This document shows, piece after piece, positions 9,261 to 17,518 of a stretch of 64,000 bases of DNA. The stretch lies in assembly GCF_013033355.1 (NCBI RefSeq), contig NZ_WQDY01000002.1, forward strand, positions 248,001-312,000. Reading direction: 5' to 3'. Within the stretch, counting starts at the first letter, position 1; each line of letters starts with the position of its first letter. A program made the translations under genes and the position numbers. The DNA comes from Ruegeria lacuscaerulensis (GTDB lineage Bacteria; Pseudomonadota; Alphaproteobacteria; Rhodobacterales; Rhodobacteraceae). The notes under the pieces were generated by a model that had not been told where the DNA came from, did not search any database, and saw nothing but the letters and a program-made list of their open reading frames with translations.

Positions 9261-9417
9261 TCGCGGGCGTCCGAGCCTCATCCTTCAAGGACGCAATCTC
9301 AGCCGCTGCGATCAGCTTGGTGTCATCCAACTGCTCGGCAAGCGCGGTCAAACCGTTCTCAACGGCGAATGCGTTGAGATCCGACAAAACGTCCAGTATC
9401 CACTCATTTTTCGCCAT
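9199..9417 (-). CDS. Small protein overlapping the luxR start (72 aa)
   Basis: Unrecognised acidic protein whose first 48 residues (MAKNEWILDVLSDLNAF, then LAEQLDDTKLIAAAEI) look like genuine helical coding sequence. It has a good ribosome site (GGAG 9 bases before ATG 9417). Its last 20 or so residues overlap luxR in another frame and are low complexity, so the C-terminus may not be constrained. It may be an upstream partner or a coupling ORF for luxR. Confidence 0.6.
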   Translation of the reverse strand: MAKNEWILDVLSDLNAFAVENGLTALAEQLDDTKLIAAAEIASLKDEARTPANGNNTGYGSGPGGLGKHQRA

Positions 9418-9571
9418 CTAGAGTCGCTCCGAAACGGTTAACGAAGGGTTAACACAACCATAACATGTGCAGTGTTTTTGCGACTATTCACTGGTTTCTA
9501 CTCCCCAAAAATAGCGGGATCGGGTTTTGCAAGTCGTTGAAAACGATCACCCGCGCCCAAAACGCAGCGCA

Positions 9572-9599
9572 CCCGCGAACCGAATTAACGATTCGCGGG
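9572..9599 (-). terminator. Stem-loop downstream of ccr
   Basis: CCCGCGAA (9572-9579) pairs with TTCGCGGG (9592-9599) around a 12-base AT-rich loop, 24 bases past the ccr stop on the minus strand. No U-run follows. It probably marks the ccr 3' end. Confidence 0.5.
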
Positions 9600-9623
9600 C
9601 GCAATTTCTAGGAAGCAGGCCGG

Positions 9624-10910
9624 TTACCCGCGTGCGTCCAGAACCTCTTCGAGGGTGCGCATTCCGGTGCGCGGTGCCTGAACCAGAACCGACATGTTGC
9701 CGGGCTTATGCTCGTTGCGCATCATTTTCATGTGGGCTTCGGGCAGCTCGTTCCACGCAAAGACTTCAGACATGCAGGGGTCCAGACGACGCTCGACCAT
9801 CAGCTGGTTTGCCGCCGATGCCTGCTTCAGATGTGCAAAGTGCGAACCCTGAAGACGCTTCTGGTGCATCCACATATAACGCACGTCGAAGGTCAGGTTG
9901 TATCCGGTGGTGCCAGCACAGATGACGACCATACCGCCCTTTTTCACCACGAAGGTCGAGACAGGGAAAGTGCTTTCGCCGGGGTGTTCGAACACCATGT
10001 CGACATTCACACCCTTGCCGGTGATGTCCCAGATGGCCTTGCCGAATTTGCGGGCCTCTTTGAACCACTCGGCATATTCCGGCGTGTTTACGGTAGGCAG
10101 CTGACCCCAGCAGTTGAAATCTTTGCGGTTCAGAACGCCCTTTGCGCCCAGACCCATCACGAAATCACGCTTGCTTTCATCCGAGATCACACCGATCGCA
10201 TTTGCGCCCGCCGTATTGATCAACTGGATCGCATAAGACCCCAGACCACCCGAAGCGCCCCAAACCAAAACGTTCTGACCGGGTTTCAGGTCATGCGGCT
10301 CGTGACCGAAAAGCATCCGGTAGGCGGTGGCCAGTGTCAGCGTATAGCAGGCGCTTTCTTCCCAGGTCAGGTGCTTGGGGCGCGGCATCAACTGCTGCGC
10401 TTGGACATTGGTGAACTGGGCAAAAGACCCGTCCGGTGTCTCATAGCCCCAGATACGCTGGCTGTCGGAGTACATCGGATCGCCGCCATTGCAGGCTTCG
10501 TCGTCGCCGTCATCCTGATTGCAATGGATCACGACCTCATCACCCACTTTCCAGCGGCGCACTTTGTCGCCCACGGCCCAGACGATGCCCGAAGCATCCG
10601 AACCCGCGATATGGAACGGTTGACCGTGACCGTCAAACGGGCTGATCGGTTTGCCCAGCGACGCCCAAACGCCGTTATAATTCACACCTGCCGCCATCAC
10701 CAGAACCAGCACCTCGTGGCTGTCCAGCTTGGGCACATCGACCACTTCCAGCTGCATGGCCGTGTCCGGCTCGCCATGGCGTTCCTTACGGATCGCCCAC
10801 GCATACATTTTCTTAGGTACAAATCCCATCGGAGGGATTTCACCCATCTCATAGAGGTCTTTTTCCGGCGCGTCGTAGGACGCGATACCGCTTTCGGTGT
10901 CCAGAGCCAT
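9624..10910 (-). CDS. ccr: Crotonyl-CoA carboxylase/reductase
   Basis: Key enzyme of the ethylmalonyl-CoA pathway: reductive carboxylation of crotonyl-CoA to (2S)-ethylmalonyl-CoA with NADPH and CO2. At 428 residues it matches the family length. It is a medium-chain reductase with a GroES-like N-terminal half, Rossmann motif WGASGGLGSYAIQL near residue 220, and family signatures VNYNGVWASLG, HCNQDDGDDE and GSHFAHLKQA that distinguish it from ordinary quinone reductases. ecm lies nearby and mch and mcl2 are 11-13 kb away. A ribosome site (AAGGAGG) precedes the ATG. Confidence 0.95.
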   Translation of the reverse strand: MALDTESGIASYDAPEKDLYEMGEIPPMGFVPKKMYAWAIRKERHGEPDTAMQLEVVDVPKLDSHEVLVLVMAAGVNYNGVWASLGKPISPFDGHGQPFHIAGSDASGIVWAVGDKVRRWKVGDEVVIHCNQDDGDDEACNGGDPMYSDSQRIWGYETPDGSFAQFTNVQAQQLMPRPKHLTWEESACYTLTLATAYRMLFGHEPHDLKPGQNVLVWGASGGLGSYAIQLINTAGANAIGVISDESKRDFVMGLGAKGVLNRKDFNCWGQLPTVNTPEYAEWFKEARKFGKAIWDITGKGVNVDMVFEHPGESTFPVSTFVVKKGGMVVICAGTTGYNLTFDVRYMWMHQKRLQGSHFAHLKQASAANQLMVERRLDPCMSEVFAWNELPEAHMKMMRNEHKPGNMSVLVQAPRTGMRTLEEVLDARG

Positions 10911-10985
10911 GTTGGCCTCCTTTTATCTAACCCTTCGCCGCGATGCAGAATCGCCTGCGTTACCAGATGAGATATTTGGACCTGA

Positions 10986-10999
10986 GCAATATTGCAATA
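10986..10999. promoter_or_regulatory. AT-rich palindromes in the ccr promoter region
   Basis: Two overlapping palindromes, GCAATATTGC (10986-10995) and TATTGCAATA (10990-10999), lie about 75 bases upstream of the ccr start. A CAATATTGC sequence also precedes phaB (53392-53400). It is a candidate operator for control of the acetoacetyl/crotonyl-CoA branch; the regulator is unknown. Confidence 0.35.
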
Positions 11000-11022
11000 G
11001 AATTTGAACCTATTTTGTAATT

Positions 11023-12411
11023 TTATGACCCAGCGGGTGCAGAAATTTCTTTTGCTGACGCAGCATCCCCAAACTCGATATCTTCCCGCGCAGAGGCCGC
11101 GTAGTAGTTCAACAGGTCAACCCGTTGACCAGATTGGGATATTTTTCCATCCACCTGCTTCAGGATCCGCCTCTGCACGAGTTGGTCCAGAGCTTGGGTT
11201 ATCACAGTGTCATCTGGATCTGCCGAAGTTCCGTCGCGTCGCATGGAATCCGAAACAATACGTCGGACGTCATCTTCCAGCAATTCACCACGTTCCTGGA
11301 TCAGTTTGCAGATCGCCGGCAGAGGGACAAGCGGGATAGCATCTTTAATACGGCCCATCAGGGCACGCGCCAGATCTGTCATAACGTCCCGCTCATGCTC
11401 GGTACGAAACTCCCGCAACGAGATCGGTTTCCCATACCGCACCGACGCGAGTCCGAACCGAGTGTACCGCCCGATCAAACGGCGACCGATCTGCTTGAGA
11501 ATCCAACCCGTGATCACCCCAATACGGGCGCGAAAACGCCTTTCATTCCCCAGTGCAGCCTTGGTCAGGATCGTATCTTCAAGAACCCGGTCGTAATTCA
11601 GCGCGACAGGCACAAAGACCACATCTCGTCCATCCGGTTTGGTTCCATCCAGAATATACTTTAGAAGACCCAGCTTAGGGCGCCCCAGAGCACCACTTAG
11701 GCTTAGCCCCCCTTCAGGGAACATAGCCTGCGTTACCCCTGCTTCGGTCGCGTGACGCACATAACAGGCCAGGACCTGCCGGTAGAGCTCGCTGCCCGAT
11801 CTGCGGCGGATAAAGTAAGCGCCCATGGCCCGGATCAGGCGGCTGAGCGGCCAGACACGCGCCCACTCGCCCACCGCATAGGACAACGCCGAGTGCTGCG
11901 CGGCCAGATACGTGACCAAAACGTAATCCATGTTGCTGCGATGGTTCATCACAAACACAACGGTTGCGTCGTGGTCGATGTTTTTTATCGCCTCGTCATC
12001 CTGATAGCTGAGGCGCACATCGTAGAACGCATTGCTCAGCATGCGGGCGACCCGAATTGCAAAACTGAAATACGCCACCGCCGAGAAAGATGGCACGATC
12101 TCACGCGCGTAACGGCGGGCGGTTTCGAAAGCCACCGCTTCGGGGACGCCGGTTTCATGTGCATGATCCTGAACCGCTTGTCCCACTTGGGGGTCGTAAA
12201 TCAGGCGCTGGATCATGTCGTGCCGCTCGGCCAGCTTGAAAGGCTGAATCGGGCGCTGCAGCCGCGTATTCAGGCGCTTAACCGCACGTTCAAGGCGACG
12301 ACGAAAGAACCATCGCACGGACGGAAACAGAAAATGCGAAGCAAATGTGACCGCGGCAAACACCAGGATCAGCAAAAACAGCCAAAGCGGAAGCTCCACG
12401 GTCTCAGTCAT
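11023..12411 (-). CDS. Glycerophosphate acyltransferase (PlsB/PlsC superfamily)
   Basis: Membrane acyltransferase of 462 residues from ATG 12411; a longer reading to 12486 lacks support and runs into the ecm promoter. One N-terminal helix (LPLWLFLLILVFAAVTFASHF) precedes the catalytic domain with HRSNMD (the HX4D motif) and FPEGGLS. It is longer than PlsC and resembles glycerol-3-phosphate acyltransferases, so it probably acts in phospholipid synthesis. It lies between ccr and the divergent ecm. Confidence 0.82.
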   Translation of the reverse strand: MTETVELPLWLFLLILVFAAVTFASHFLFPSVRWFFRRRLERAVKRLNTRLQRPIQPFKLAERHDMIQRLIYDPQVGQAVQDHAHETGVPEAVAFETARRYAREIVPSFSAVAYFSFAIRVARMLSNAFYDVRLSYQDDEAIKNIDHDATVVFVMNHRSNMDYVLVTYLAAQHSALSYAVGEWARVWPLSRLIRAMGAYFIRRRSGSELYRQVLACYVRHATEAGVTQAMFPEGGLSLSGALGRPKLGLLKYILDGTKPDGRDVVFVPVALNYDRVLEDTILTKAALGNERRFRARIGVITGWILKQIGRRLIGRYTRFGLASVRYGKPISLREFRTEHERDVMTDLARALMGRIKDAIPLVPLPAICKLIQERGELLEDDVRRIVSDSMRRDGTSADPDDTVITQALDQLVQRRILKQVDGKISQSGQRVDLLNYYAASAREDIEFGDAASAKEISAPAGS

Positions 12412-12554
12412 GCGCGCACCCTGACAGCAAACGTTGCGTCCTACAATCACAAGAACTGCATATGCCGCATCGCAGCGAATTGACATATCCCGAAAATTGC
12501 GCTTTAGAAGCCTTCAAAGTAATTTTATTGCCCACCAAGGACACGAGGCCCGCC

Positions 12555-14519
12555 ATGACGCAGACGCAGAAAGATCGCCCCTGGCTCATCCGAACCTACG
12601 CCGGTCATTCCACCGCAAAGGCGTCGAACACATTGTATCGCGGCAATCTGGCAAAGGGTCAAACCGGGCTGTCAGTGGCCTTCGATTTGCCCACTCAAAC
12701 TGGTTATGACAGCGACCATACGTTGGCTCGGGGCGAGGTCGGGAAAGTCGGCGTTCCTATCAGTCACTTGGGCGACATGCGAGTTCTGTTCGACCAAATT
12801 CCGCTGGAACAGATGAATACCTCGATGACCATCAACGCAACGGCACCATGGTTGCTGGCGCTTTATATCGCCGTGGCCGAAGAACAAGGCGCGGATGTCT
12901 CCAAGCTGCAAGGCACGGTTCAGAACGATCTGATCAAGGAATATCTGAGCCGCGGCACTTACGTGTGCCCGCCGAAACCGTCGCTGAAGATGATCGCGGA
13001 TGTGGCCGAGTACTGCTATACCAACGTGCCAAAATGGAACCCGATGAACGTGTGTTCCTATCACTTGCAAGAAGCTGGCGCGACACCTGAACAAGAGCTG
13101 GCCTATGCCCTTGCAACAGCAATCGCTGTTCTGGACGAGCTGCGCCCGCGCGTACCGGCCGAAGATTTCCCCGCGCTCTGCGGTCGGATTTCGTTTTTTG
13201 TGAACGCGGGCATCCGTTTTGTCACCGAGATGTGCAAGATGCGCGCCTTCGTGGATCTTTGGGACGAGATTCTGAAAGACCGTTACGGGGTCGAAGATCC
13301 CAAGTTCCGCCGCTTCCGCTACGGCGTGCAGGTGAACTCGCTCGGCTTGACCGAGCAACAACCAGAAAACAACGTCTATCGCATCCTGATCGAGATGTTG
13401 GCCGTGACTCTGTCGAAAAAGGCCCGCGCCCGCGCGGTTCAGTTGCCTGCCTGGAACGAGGCGCTGGGTCTGCCCCGCCCATGGGATCAGCAATGGTCGA
13501 TGCGGATGCAGCAGATTCTGGCCTATGAGACCGATCTTCTGGAATACGGCGATCTGTTCGACGGCAACCCCGCTGTCGACGCTAAGGTCGAAGAACTGAA
13601 AGCAGGCGCGCGCGCCGAGTTGGCAAATCTGGATTCGATGGGTGGTGCTGTCGCTTCGATCGAATACATGAAGTCCCGTCTGGTGGACTCGAACGCCGAG
13701 CGCCTGAATCGCATCGAACGTAATGAAACCGTTGTCGTCGGCGTGAACAAGTGGACCGAAGGTGAACCCTCACCGCTGCAGACCGAAGACGGCGGCATCA
13801 TGGTTGTCGATCCAGCGGTCGAGCAAGAGCAGATCAGCCGTCTCAACGAATGGCGCTCCGAGCGCGATGACGCGGCCGTTACCGCGGCGTTGGCGTCATT
13901 GCGCGAAGCGGCGCAGACAGGTGCGAACGTCATGGAGCCTTCGATCGCAGCTGCCAAGGCCGGTGTCACCACTGGCGAATGGGCCGAAGAAATGCGCAAG
14001 GTTTATGGCACCTATCGTGGGCCGACCGGTGTGTCCGGGTCGGTATCGAACAAAACCGAAGGTTTGGAAGACCTGCGCGCCGCTGTGGATGCGGTCAGCG
14101 ACAAGCTTGGTCGTCGTCTGAAGTTTCTGGTCGGCAAGCCAGGGTTGGACGGCCATTCAAACGGCGCGGAACAGATCGCTTTCCGCGCCCGCGATTGCGG
14201 TATGGACATCAGCTATGAAGGCATCCGTCTGACACCCGAAGAAATTGTGACCGCGGCGATGGAAGATCAGGCTCATGTGATTGGCCTTTCAATCTTGTCG
14301 GGCAGCCATATTCCTCTGGTGCAGGATGTCATGGCGCGCCTGAATACCGCCGGCTTAGACGTTCCGGTAATTGTCGGCGGGATCATCCCCGAAGATGATG
14401 CGGAAAAGCTGAGAGCAATGGGCGTCGCGCAGATCTATACCCCCAAGAACTTTGAGCTGAACGCAATAATGGGGGATATTGTTACGCTGGTTGACCCTCA
14501 AAACATTGCCGCTCAATAA
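12555..14519 (+). CDS. ecm: (2R)-Ethylmalonyl-CoA mutase
   Basis: Coenzyme B12-dependent mutase converting (2R)-ethylmalonyl-CoA to (2S)-methylsuccinyl-CoA. It has 654 residues from ATG 12555, chosen because GAGG lies 6 bases upstream and MTQTQKDRPWLIRTYAGHST matches the family start; the frame is open to 12462. The barrel domain contains KGQTGLSVAFDLPTQTGYD and the C-terminal cobalamin domain has the DxHxxG motif (GLDGHSNGAEQ, around residue 530). Shorter than methylmalonyl-CoA mutase and next to ccr, it fits Ecm rather than McmA. It is divergent from the acyltransferase with a 143-base promoter gap. Confidence 0.93.
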   Translation: MTQTQKDRPWLIRTYAGHSTAKASNTLYRGNLAKGQTGLSVAFDLPTQTGYDSDHTLARGEVGKVGVPISHLGDMRVLFDQIPLEQMNTSMTINATAPWLLALYIAVAEEQGADVSKLQGTVQNDLIKEYLSRGTYVCPPKPSLKMIADVAEYCYTNVPKWNPMNVCSYHLQEAGATPEQELAYALATAIAVLDELRPRVPAEDFPALCGRISFFVNAGIRFVTEMCKMRAFVDLWDEILKDRYGVEDPKFRRFRYGVQVNSLGLTEQQPENNVYRILIEMLAVTLSKKARARAVQLPAWNEALGLPRPWDQQWSMRMQQILAYETDLLEYGDLFDGNPAVDAKVEELKAGARAELANLDSMGGAVASIEYMKSRLVDSNAERLNRIERNETVVVGVNKWTEGEPSPLQTEDGGIMVVDPAVEQEQISRLNEWRSERDDAAVTAALASLREAAQTGANVMEPSIAAAKAGVTTGEWAEEMRKVYGTYRGPTGVSGSVSNKTEGLEDLRAAVDAVSDKLGRRLKFLVGKPGLDGHSNGAEQIAFRARDCGMDISYEGIRLTPEEIVTAAMEDQAHVIGLSILSGSHIPLVQDVMARLNTAGLDVPVIVGGIIPEDDAEKLRAMGVAQIYTPKNFELNAIMGDIVTLVDPQNIAAQ

Positions 14520-14644
14520 CAGTCGCATTACCTGTTCTTTTTCAATATCTATTCCATGGTAAATTGGGATAGATATCGCCCGTTGTTGGATTTACGGCAT
14601 TGCTTTGAAAACGCCGTAATAAAACTTGGGCTGGGAGAACACGA

Positions 14645-14962
14645 ATGGCGATTAACCTTGAAAAAATGTCGCGCAAAGAGCTGATTGACCTGCGCGGACA
14701 GTTAGATAAGGCATTAATAAAAGCAGAAAAACGCGAACGGCAAGAGGCTTTGAAAGCTGCAGAAAAAGCTGCGGCAGAATTCGGCTTTTCCTTGTCTGAA
14801 TTGTCGGATGGCGGCATCGGATCGGGCAGTAAACCAAAAGCAAATGCCAAATATCGCAACCCATCTGAGCCAACTCAAACGTGGTCTGGACGCGGACGCA
14901 AACCGCAATGGGTTCATGACGCGCTCAATTCCGGAGCGGATATAGCCGATTTGGAAATCTGA
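14645..14962 (+). CDS. H-NS/HvrA-like nucleoid-associated protein
   Basis: 105 residues: an N-terminal coiled-coil rich in Lys, Glu and Ala (about 5-45), a flexible linker, and a C-terminal DNA-binding motif [20 protein letters not shown] typical of the H-NS family in alphaproteobacteria (HvrA, Spb). It should bind AT-rich DNA. The gene and its 125-base upstream gap are visibly AT-richer than the flanks. It is 17 bases ahead of deoD. Confidence 0.88.
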   Translation: MAINLEKMSRKELIDLRGQLDKALIKAEKRERQEALKAAEKAAAEFGFSLSELSDGGIGSGSKPKANAKYRNPSEPTQTWSGRGRKPQWVHDALNSGADIADLEI

Positions 14963-14979
14963 TAGGAATTAACTTTGAC

Positions 14980-15690
14980 ATGACAATTCATATTGGTGCC
15001 GAAAAAGGCGAAATTGCAGAAACGGTTCTTTTGCCCGGCGACCCATACCGGGCAAAATGGGCGGCCGAAACGTTTCTGGACGACGTAAAACAAGTCAACA
15101 ATGTGCGCGGCATGTTGGGGTTCACCGGGACGTGGAAGGGCAACCGCGTAACCATTCAGGGCAGCGGGATGGGTATGCCATCGCTCTCGATCTACGTGAA
15201 CGAGCTGATCCGCGATTATGGAGCCAAGACCCTGATCCGCATCGGTTCATGCGGCGGCATGCAGGATAAGGTCAATATCCGCGACGTGATCCTTGCGATG
15301 ACATCGACCACGCTTAGCACGCCGTCCCGCGGGATCATGAAAGAGCTGAATTTTGCCCCGTGTGCGGATTGGGACCTGTTGCAAGCCGCCGCGACGGCTG
15401 CAGCCGCGAAGGGTACGCCGACCCTTGTAGGGGGCATTTACTCGTCCGACGTTTTTTATGATGAGCGCCCCGACTTGAATGAACAGATGGTGCGTCATGG
15501 TATCTTGGGCGTCGAAATGGAAGCTGCCGAGTTGTATATTCTGGCCGCCCGCCATCAATGCAGGGCACTGGCCGTTCTCACCGTCTCGGACCACTTGCTG
15601 ACCGGAGAGGCTCTGCCCTCTTCCGAGCGTGAAAGCAGCTTTGGCGATATGGTCGAGATCGCTCTGCACGCAGCCTTTCCCGCAGCATAG
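14980..15690 (+). CDS. deoD: Purine-nucleoside phosphorylase, DeoD type
   Basis: Hexameric-type purine nucleoside phosphorylase of 236 residues, cleaving (deoxy)nucleosides with phosphate in purine salvage. Seen are the phosphate-binding [10 protein letters not shown] near the N-terminus, RIGSCGGMQ, the nucleoside-binding VEMEAAELY and the catalytic Asp in [10 protein letters not shown] near residue 204. It may work with the nucleoside importer at the left end of the window. It possibly shares a transcript with the H-NS-like gene. Confidence 0.92.
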   Translation: MTIHIGAEKGEIAETVLLPGDPYRAKWAAETFLDDVKQVNNVRGMLGFTGTWKGNRVTIQGSGMGMPSLSIYVNELIRDYGAKTLIRIGSCGGMQDKVNIRDVILAMTSTTLSTPSRGIMKELNFAPCADWDLLQAAATAAAAKGTPTLVGGIYSSDVFYDERPDLNEQMVRHGILGVEMEAAELYILAARHQCRALAVLTVSDHLLTGEALPSSERESSFGDMVEIALHAAFPAA

Positions 15691-15720
15691 ATTCAAGCAG
15701 GGCGAAACTGCCCTGCTTGT

Positions 15721-15909
15721 TTAGCGCTCTCTAAGACATATGTTCGGCGCGTCTTTACCCTCATGCTGGGCGCCGCAAAACGCGCAGACCCAGATGCCTT
15801 CCTTTCGATGTTGACGCCACCGGCAATCGCGCGACAGGGACGTCGTTCTGGACCGCCAATAAAGGTAGGCGAAAACACCGGCGGCAAGTAAAAGCAACAG
15901 AACAGGCAT
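15721..15909 (-). CDS. Small membrane protein with a Cys-rich tail (62 aa)
   Basis: 62 residues: one N-terminal transmembrane helix (MPVLLLLLAAGVFAYLYW) followed by a basic segment and a zinc-ribbon-like VCAFCGAQHEG with a third cysteine near the end. I do not recognise the family. It lies 30 bases downstream of the 48-aa ORF on the same strand and converges with deoD. Confidence 0.65.
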   Translation of the reverse strand: MPVLLLLLAAGVFAYLYWRSRTTSLSRDCRWRQHRKEGIWVCAFCGAQHEGKDAPNICLRER

Positions 15910-15939
15910 GGCTATCCATTGCCCATTCCGCCCATCGCA

Positions 15940-16086
15940 TCAAGCCGCGTTCGCGTATTCAAAAAGCTCAGGTTCGCGCAGCTCTGCAGTTTCGGTGGGT
16001 TCAGGCATGTAGTAAGCCCACGCCTGTTCCAAAAGCGCCAGCGCCTCAGCTGCGTTCGATTTGTTTTCAGATTCTTGCACTTGCAT
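15940..16086 (-). CDS. Micro-protein of 48 aa
   Basis: The minus-strand ORF reads MQVQESENKSNAAEALALLE and then an acidic, Pro-rich tail ending LFEYANAA. Codon use is normal for the genome (GAG, GCG, CTG) and a paired gene follows 30 bases on. The ribosome site is weak (GGGA). A strong GGAGGAG stands 27 bases further upstream, in front of an overlapping 14-codon frame, which may be a leader. Function unknown; reality inferred from composition. Confidence 0.5.
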   Translation of the reverse strand: MQVQESENKSNAAEALALLEQAWAYYMPEPTETAELREPELFEYANAA

Positions 16087-16238
16087 CGGAGCGATCCCAT
16101 TCCGGTTCCATCACTCCTCCCTGTGCGGAAAATAGGCTGTCAAGCTGCGGGGGTCACCTCATCTTTTTGCAGTCTCGCCATTCCTCATTTGCATGCAAGG
16201 CTGGCATATGGTTTTGCCAACCTTGCGGGTCATTTGAT

Positions 16239-16487
16239 TTACGCGGTGACACAGGCATTCGCTTGGGCGGCCTGCGCTTCGCTAACCCCGCTGCCCGGAA
16301 CAAACACCTCGGTGTGTTTGCCATCCTTTCAGACAATCTGAGTGGTGAATTGGCCTTCAATCCCGGCTTGATTTGCGCAATCCACCTGTTTGAAAACAAG
16401 GTCCGCCCGGCTGCCACTTGATCCGCTGCATGCGGACACAACCGCAAGCGCAACGAGGGGAAAAACCTTTGTCAGCATTCTAGTCAT
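16239..16487 (-). pseudogene. Small lipoprotein gene interrupted by an in-frame TGA
   Basis: From ATG 16487 (GGAG 7 bases upstream) the frame encodes a lipoprotein signal peptide with lipobox VVSAC, then SGSSGSRADLVFKQVDCANQ and reaches TGA at 16329-16331 after 52 residues. The same frame continues without gap as KDGKHTEVFVPGSGVSEAQ to NACVTA and a TAA at 16239-16241, with coding-like codon use, giving a product of about 82 residues. A single CGA-to-TGA or TGG-to-TGA change would explain it. Either a recent nonsense mutation, a sequence error, or a genuine 52-aa product. Confidence 0.6.
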
Positions 16488-16525
16488 TGAGGTACTCCGA
16501 TATTTCAATACCCGCATGACACGAA

Positions 16526-16566
16526 AAACCCCGGGAGGTTTCCATCCCAGGGTTTGTCATTTTTTG
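16526..16566 (-). terminator. Rho-independent terminator after sdhB
   Basis: Arms 16526-16536 and 16545-16555 (AAACCC and GGGTTT with an inner GGGA and TCCC block, one mismatch) form a stem. On the minus strand it ends in a run of five T just after the sdhB stop. A T-run at 16561-16566 on the plus strand may make it bidirectional. Confidence 0.8.
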
Positions 16567-16575
16567 AAACTGTGA

Positions 16576-17355
16576 TCAAACTGCCCGTTCGACCATCATC
16601 TTTTTGATTTCGGCAATCGCCTTGGCCGGGTTCAGACCCTTGGGGCAAGTCTTGGCGCAGTTCATGATCGTGTGGCAACGATACAGTTTGAAGGGATCTT
16701 CCAACTCGTCCAGACGTTCACCCGTGGCCTCATCGCGGCTGTCGATGATCCAGCGATAGGCGTGCAACAATGCTGCGGGCCCAAGGTAGCGATCGCCATT
16801 CCACCAATAGCTGGGGCACGAGGTCGAGCAGCTTGCGCACATCACGCACTCATACAGACCATCCAACTTTTTGCGATCTTCGATGGACTGCTTCCACTCT
16901 TTCGCAGGGCGGTTGGTCTTGGTTTCCAGCCATGGCATGATCGAGGCATGCTGAGCATAGAAATGCGTCAGGTCCGGTATCAGGTCCTTGACGACCGGCA
17001 TATGCGGCAGCGGGTAAATCTTAACATCGCCCTTGATCTCATCCATGCCATAGATACAGGCCAACGTGTTGATCCCGTCGATGTTCATCGCGCAGGATCC
17101 GCAAATGCCTTCGCGGCAGGACCGGCGGAAAGTCAGGGTTGGGTCAATCTCGTTCTTGATCTTGATCAGCGCGTCCAAAACCATTGGACCACAGTTGTCC
17201 ATATCAACGAAATAGGTATCAACCCTAGGATTCTGACCATCATCCGGGTTCCAGCGATAGATCTGAAACTTGCGCACGTTGGTTGCGCCATCCGGCTTGG
17301 GCCAGGTTTTTCCGGTTGTGATCCGGGAATTCTTTGGCAGGGTGAGCTGTACCAT
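16576..17355 (-). CDS. sdhB: Succinate dehydrogenase iron-sulfur subunit
   Basis: Complex II electron-transfer subunit, 259 residues from ATG 17355 (GAGG 6 bases upstream; the longer frame to 17430 is not supported). [2Fe-2S] ligands are Cys80, 85, 88 and 100; the [4Fe-4S] and [3Fe-4S] ligands lie in Cys170-180 ([11 protein letters not shown]) and Cys227, 233 and 237. Unusually it is not contiguous with sdhA: a glycosyltransferase gene on the other strand and a bidirectional terminator lie between, so it must have its own promoter in 17356-17518. Confidence 0.95.
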   Translation of the reverse strand: MVQLTLPKNSRITTGKTWPKPDGATNVRKFQIYRWNPDDGQNPRVDTYFVDMDNCGPMVLDALIKIKNEIDPTLTFRRSCREGICGSCAMNIDGINTLACIYGMDEIKGDVKIYPLPHMPVVKDLIPDLTHFYAQHASIMPWLETKTNRPAKEWKQSIEDRKKLDGLYECVMCASCSTSCPSYWWNGDRYLGPAALLHAYRWIIDSRDEATGERLDELEDPFKLYRCHTIMNCAKTCPKGLNPAKAIAEIKKMMVERAV

Positions 17356-17440
17356 TTCCGACCTCGCTAAATTCCTGCGCATTGATACACTCAGAACCGC
17401 TGAAAGCCAACCATTTAGCCTTGAAAACACCCAATAAAAT

Positions 17441-17456
17441 TAGGCAAATTCGCCTA
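17441..17456. promoter_or_regulatory. Inverted repeat between sdhB and the glycosyltransferase
   Basis: TAGGC (17441-17445) and GCCTA (17452-17456) flank AAATTC in the 163-base divergent gap that must hold the sdhB promoter. Possible operator. No GTGATCAC element like that of sdhC is present here. Confidence 0.3.
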
Positions 17457-17518
17457 TGCACCGGGATTTAGCAATCAGGCAAGACCCCGCAAATGATGAG
17501 CAGCATCCGGGACCCTAA

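Noticed and set aside
9708-10970. 420-codon ORF opposite ccr
   Set aside because: Exact antisense of a full-length ccr; no domain, no ribosome site.
12462-12554. Upstream extension of ecm
   Set aside because: No ribosome site, unlike the family start, and it would cover the divergent promoter; ATG 12555 has GAGG.
16329-16331. Selenocysteine codon reading of the TGA in the lipoprotein gene
   Set aside because: No SECIS-like hairpin directly after the TGA and no selenoprotein family match; nonsense mutation is simpler.
16567-16577. GTGATCAAAC at the sdhB end as a third member of the GTGATCAC family
   Set aside because: Single, imperfect, and placed at a gene 3' end, not a promoter.
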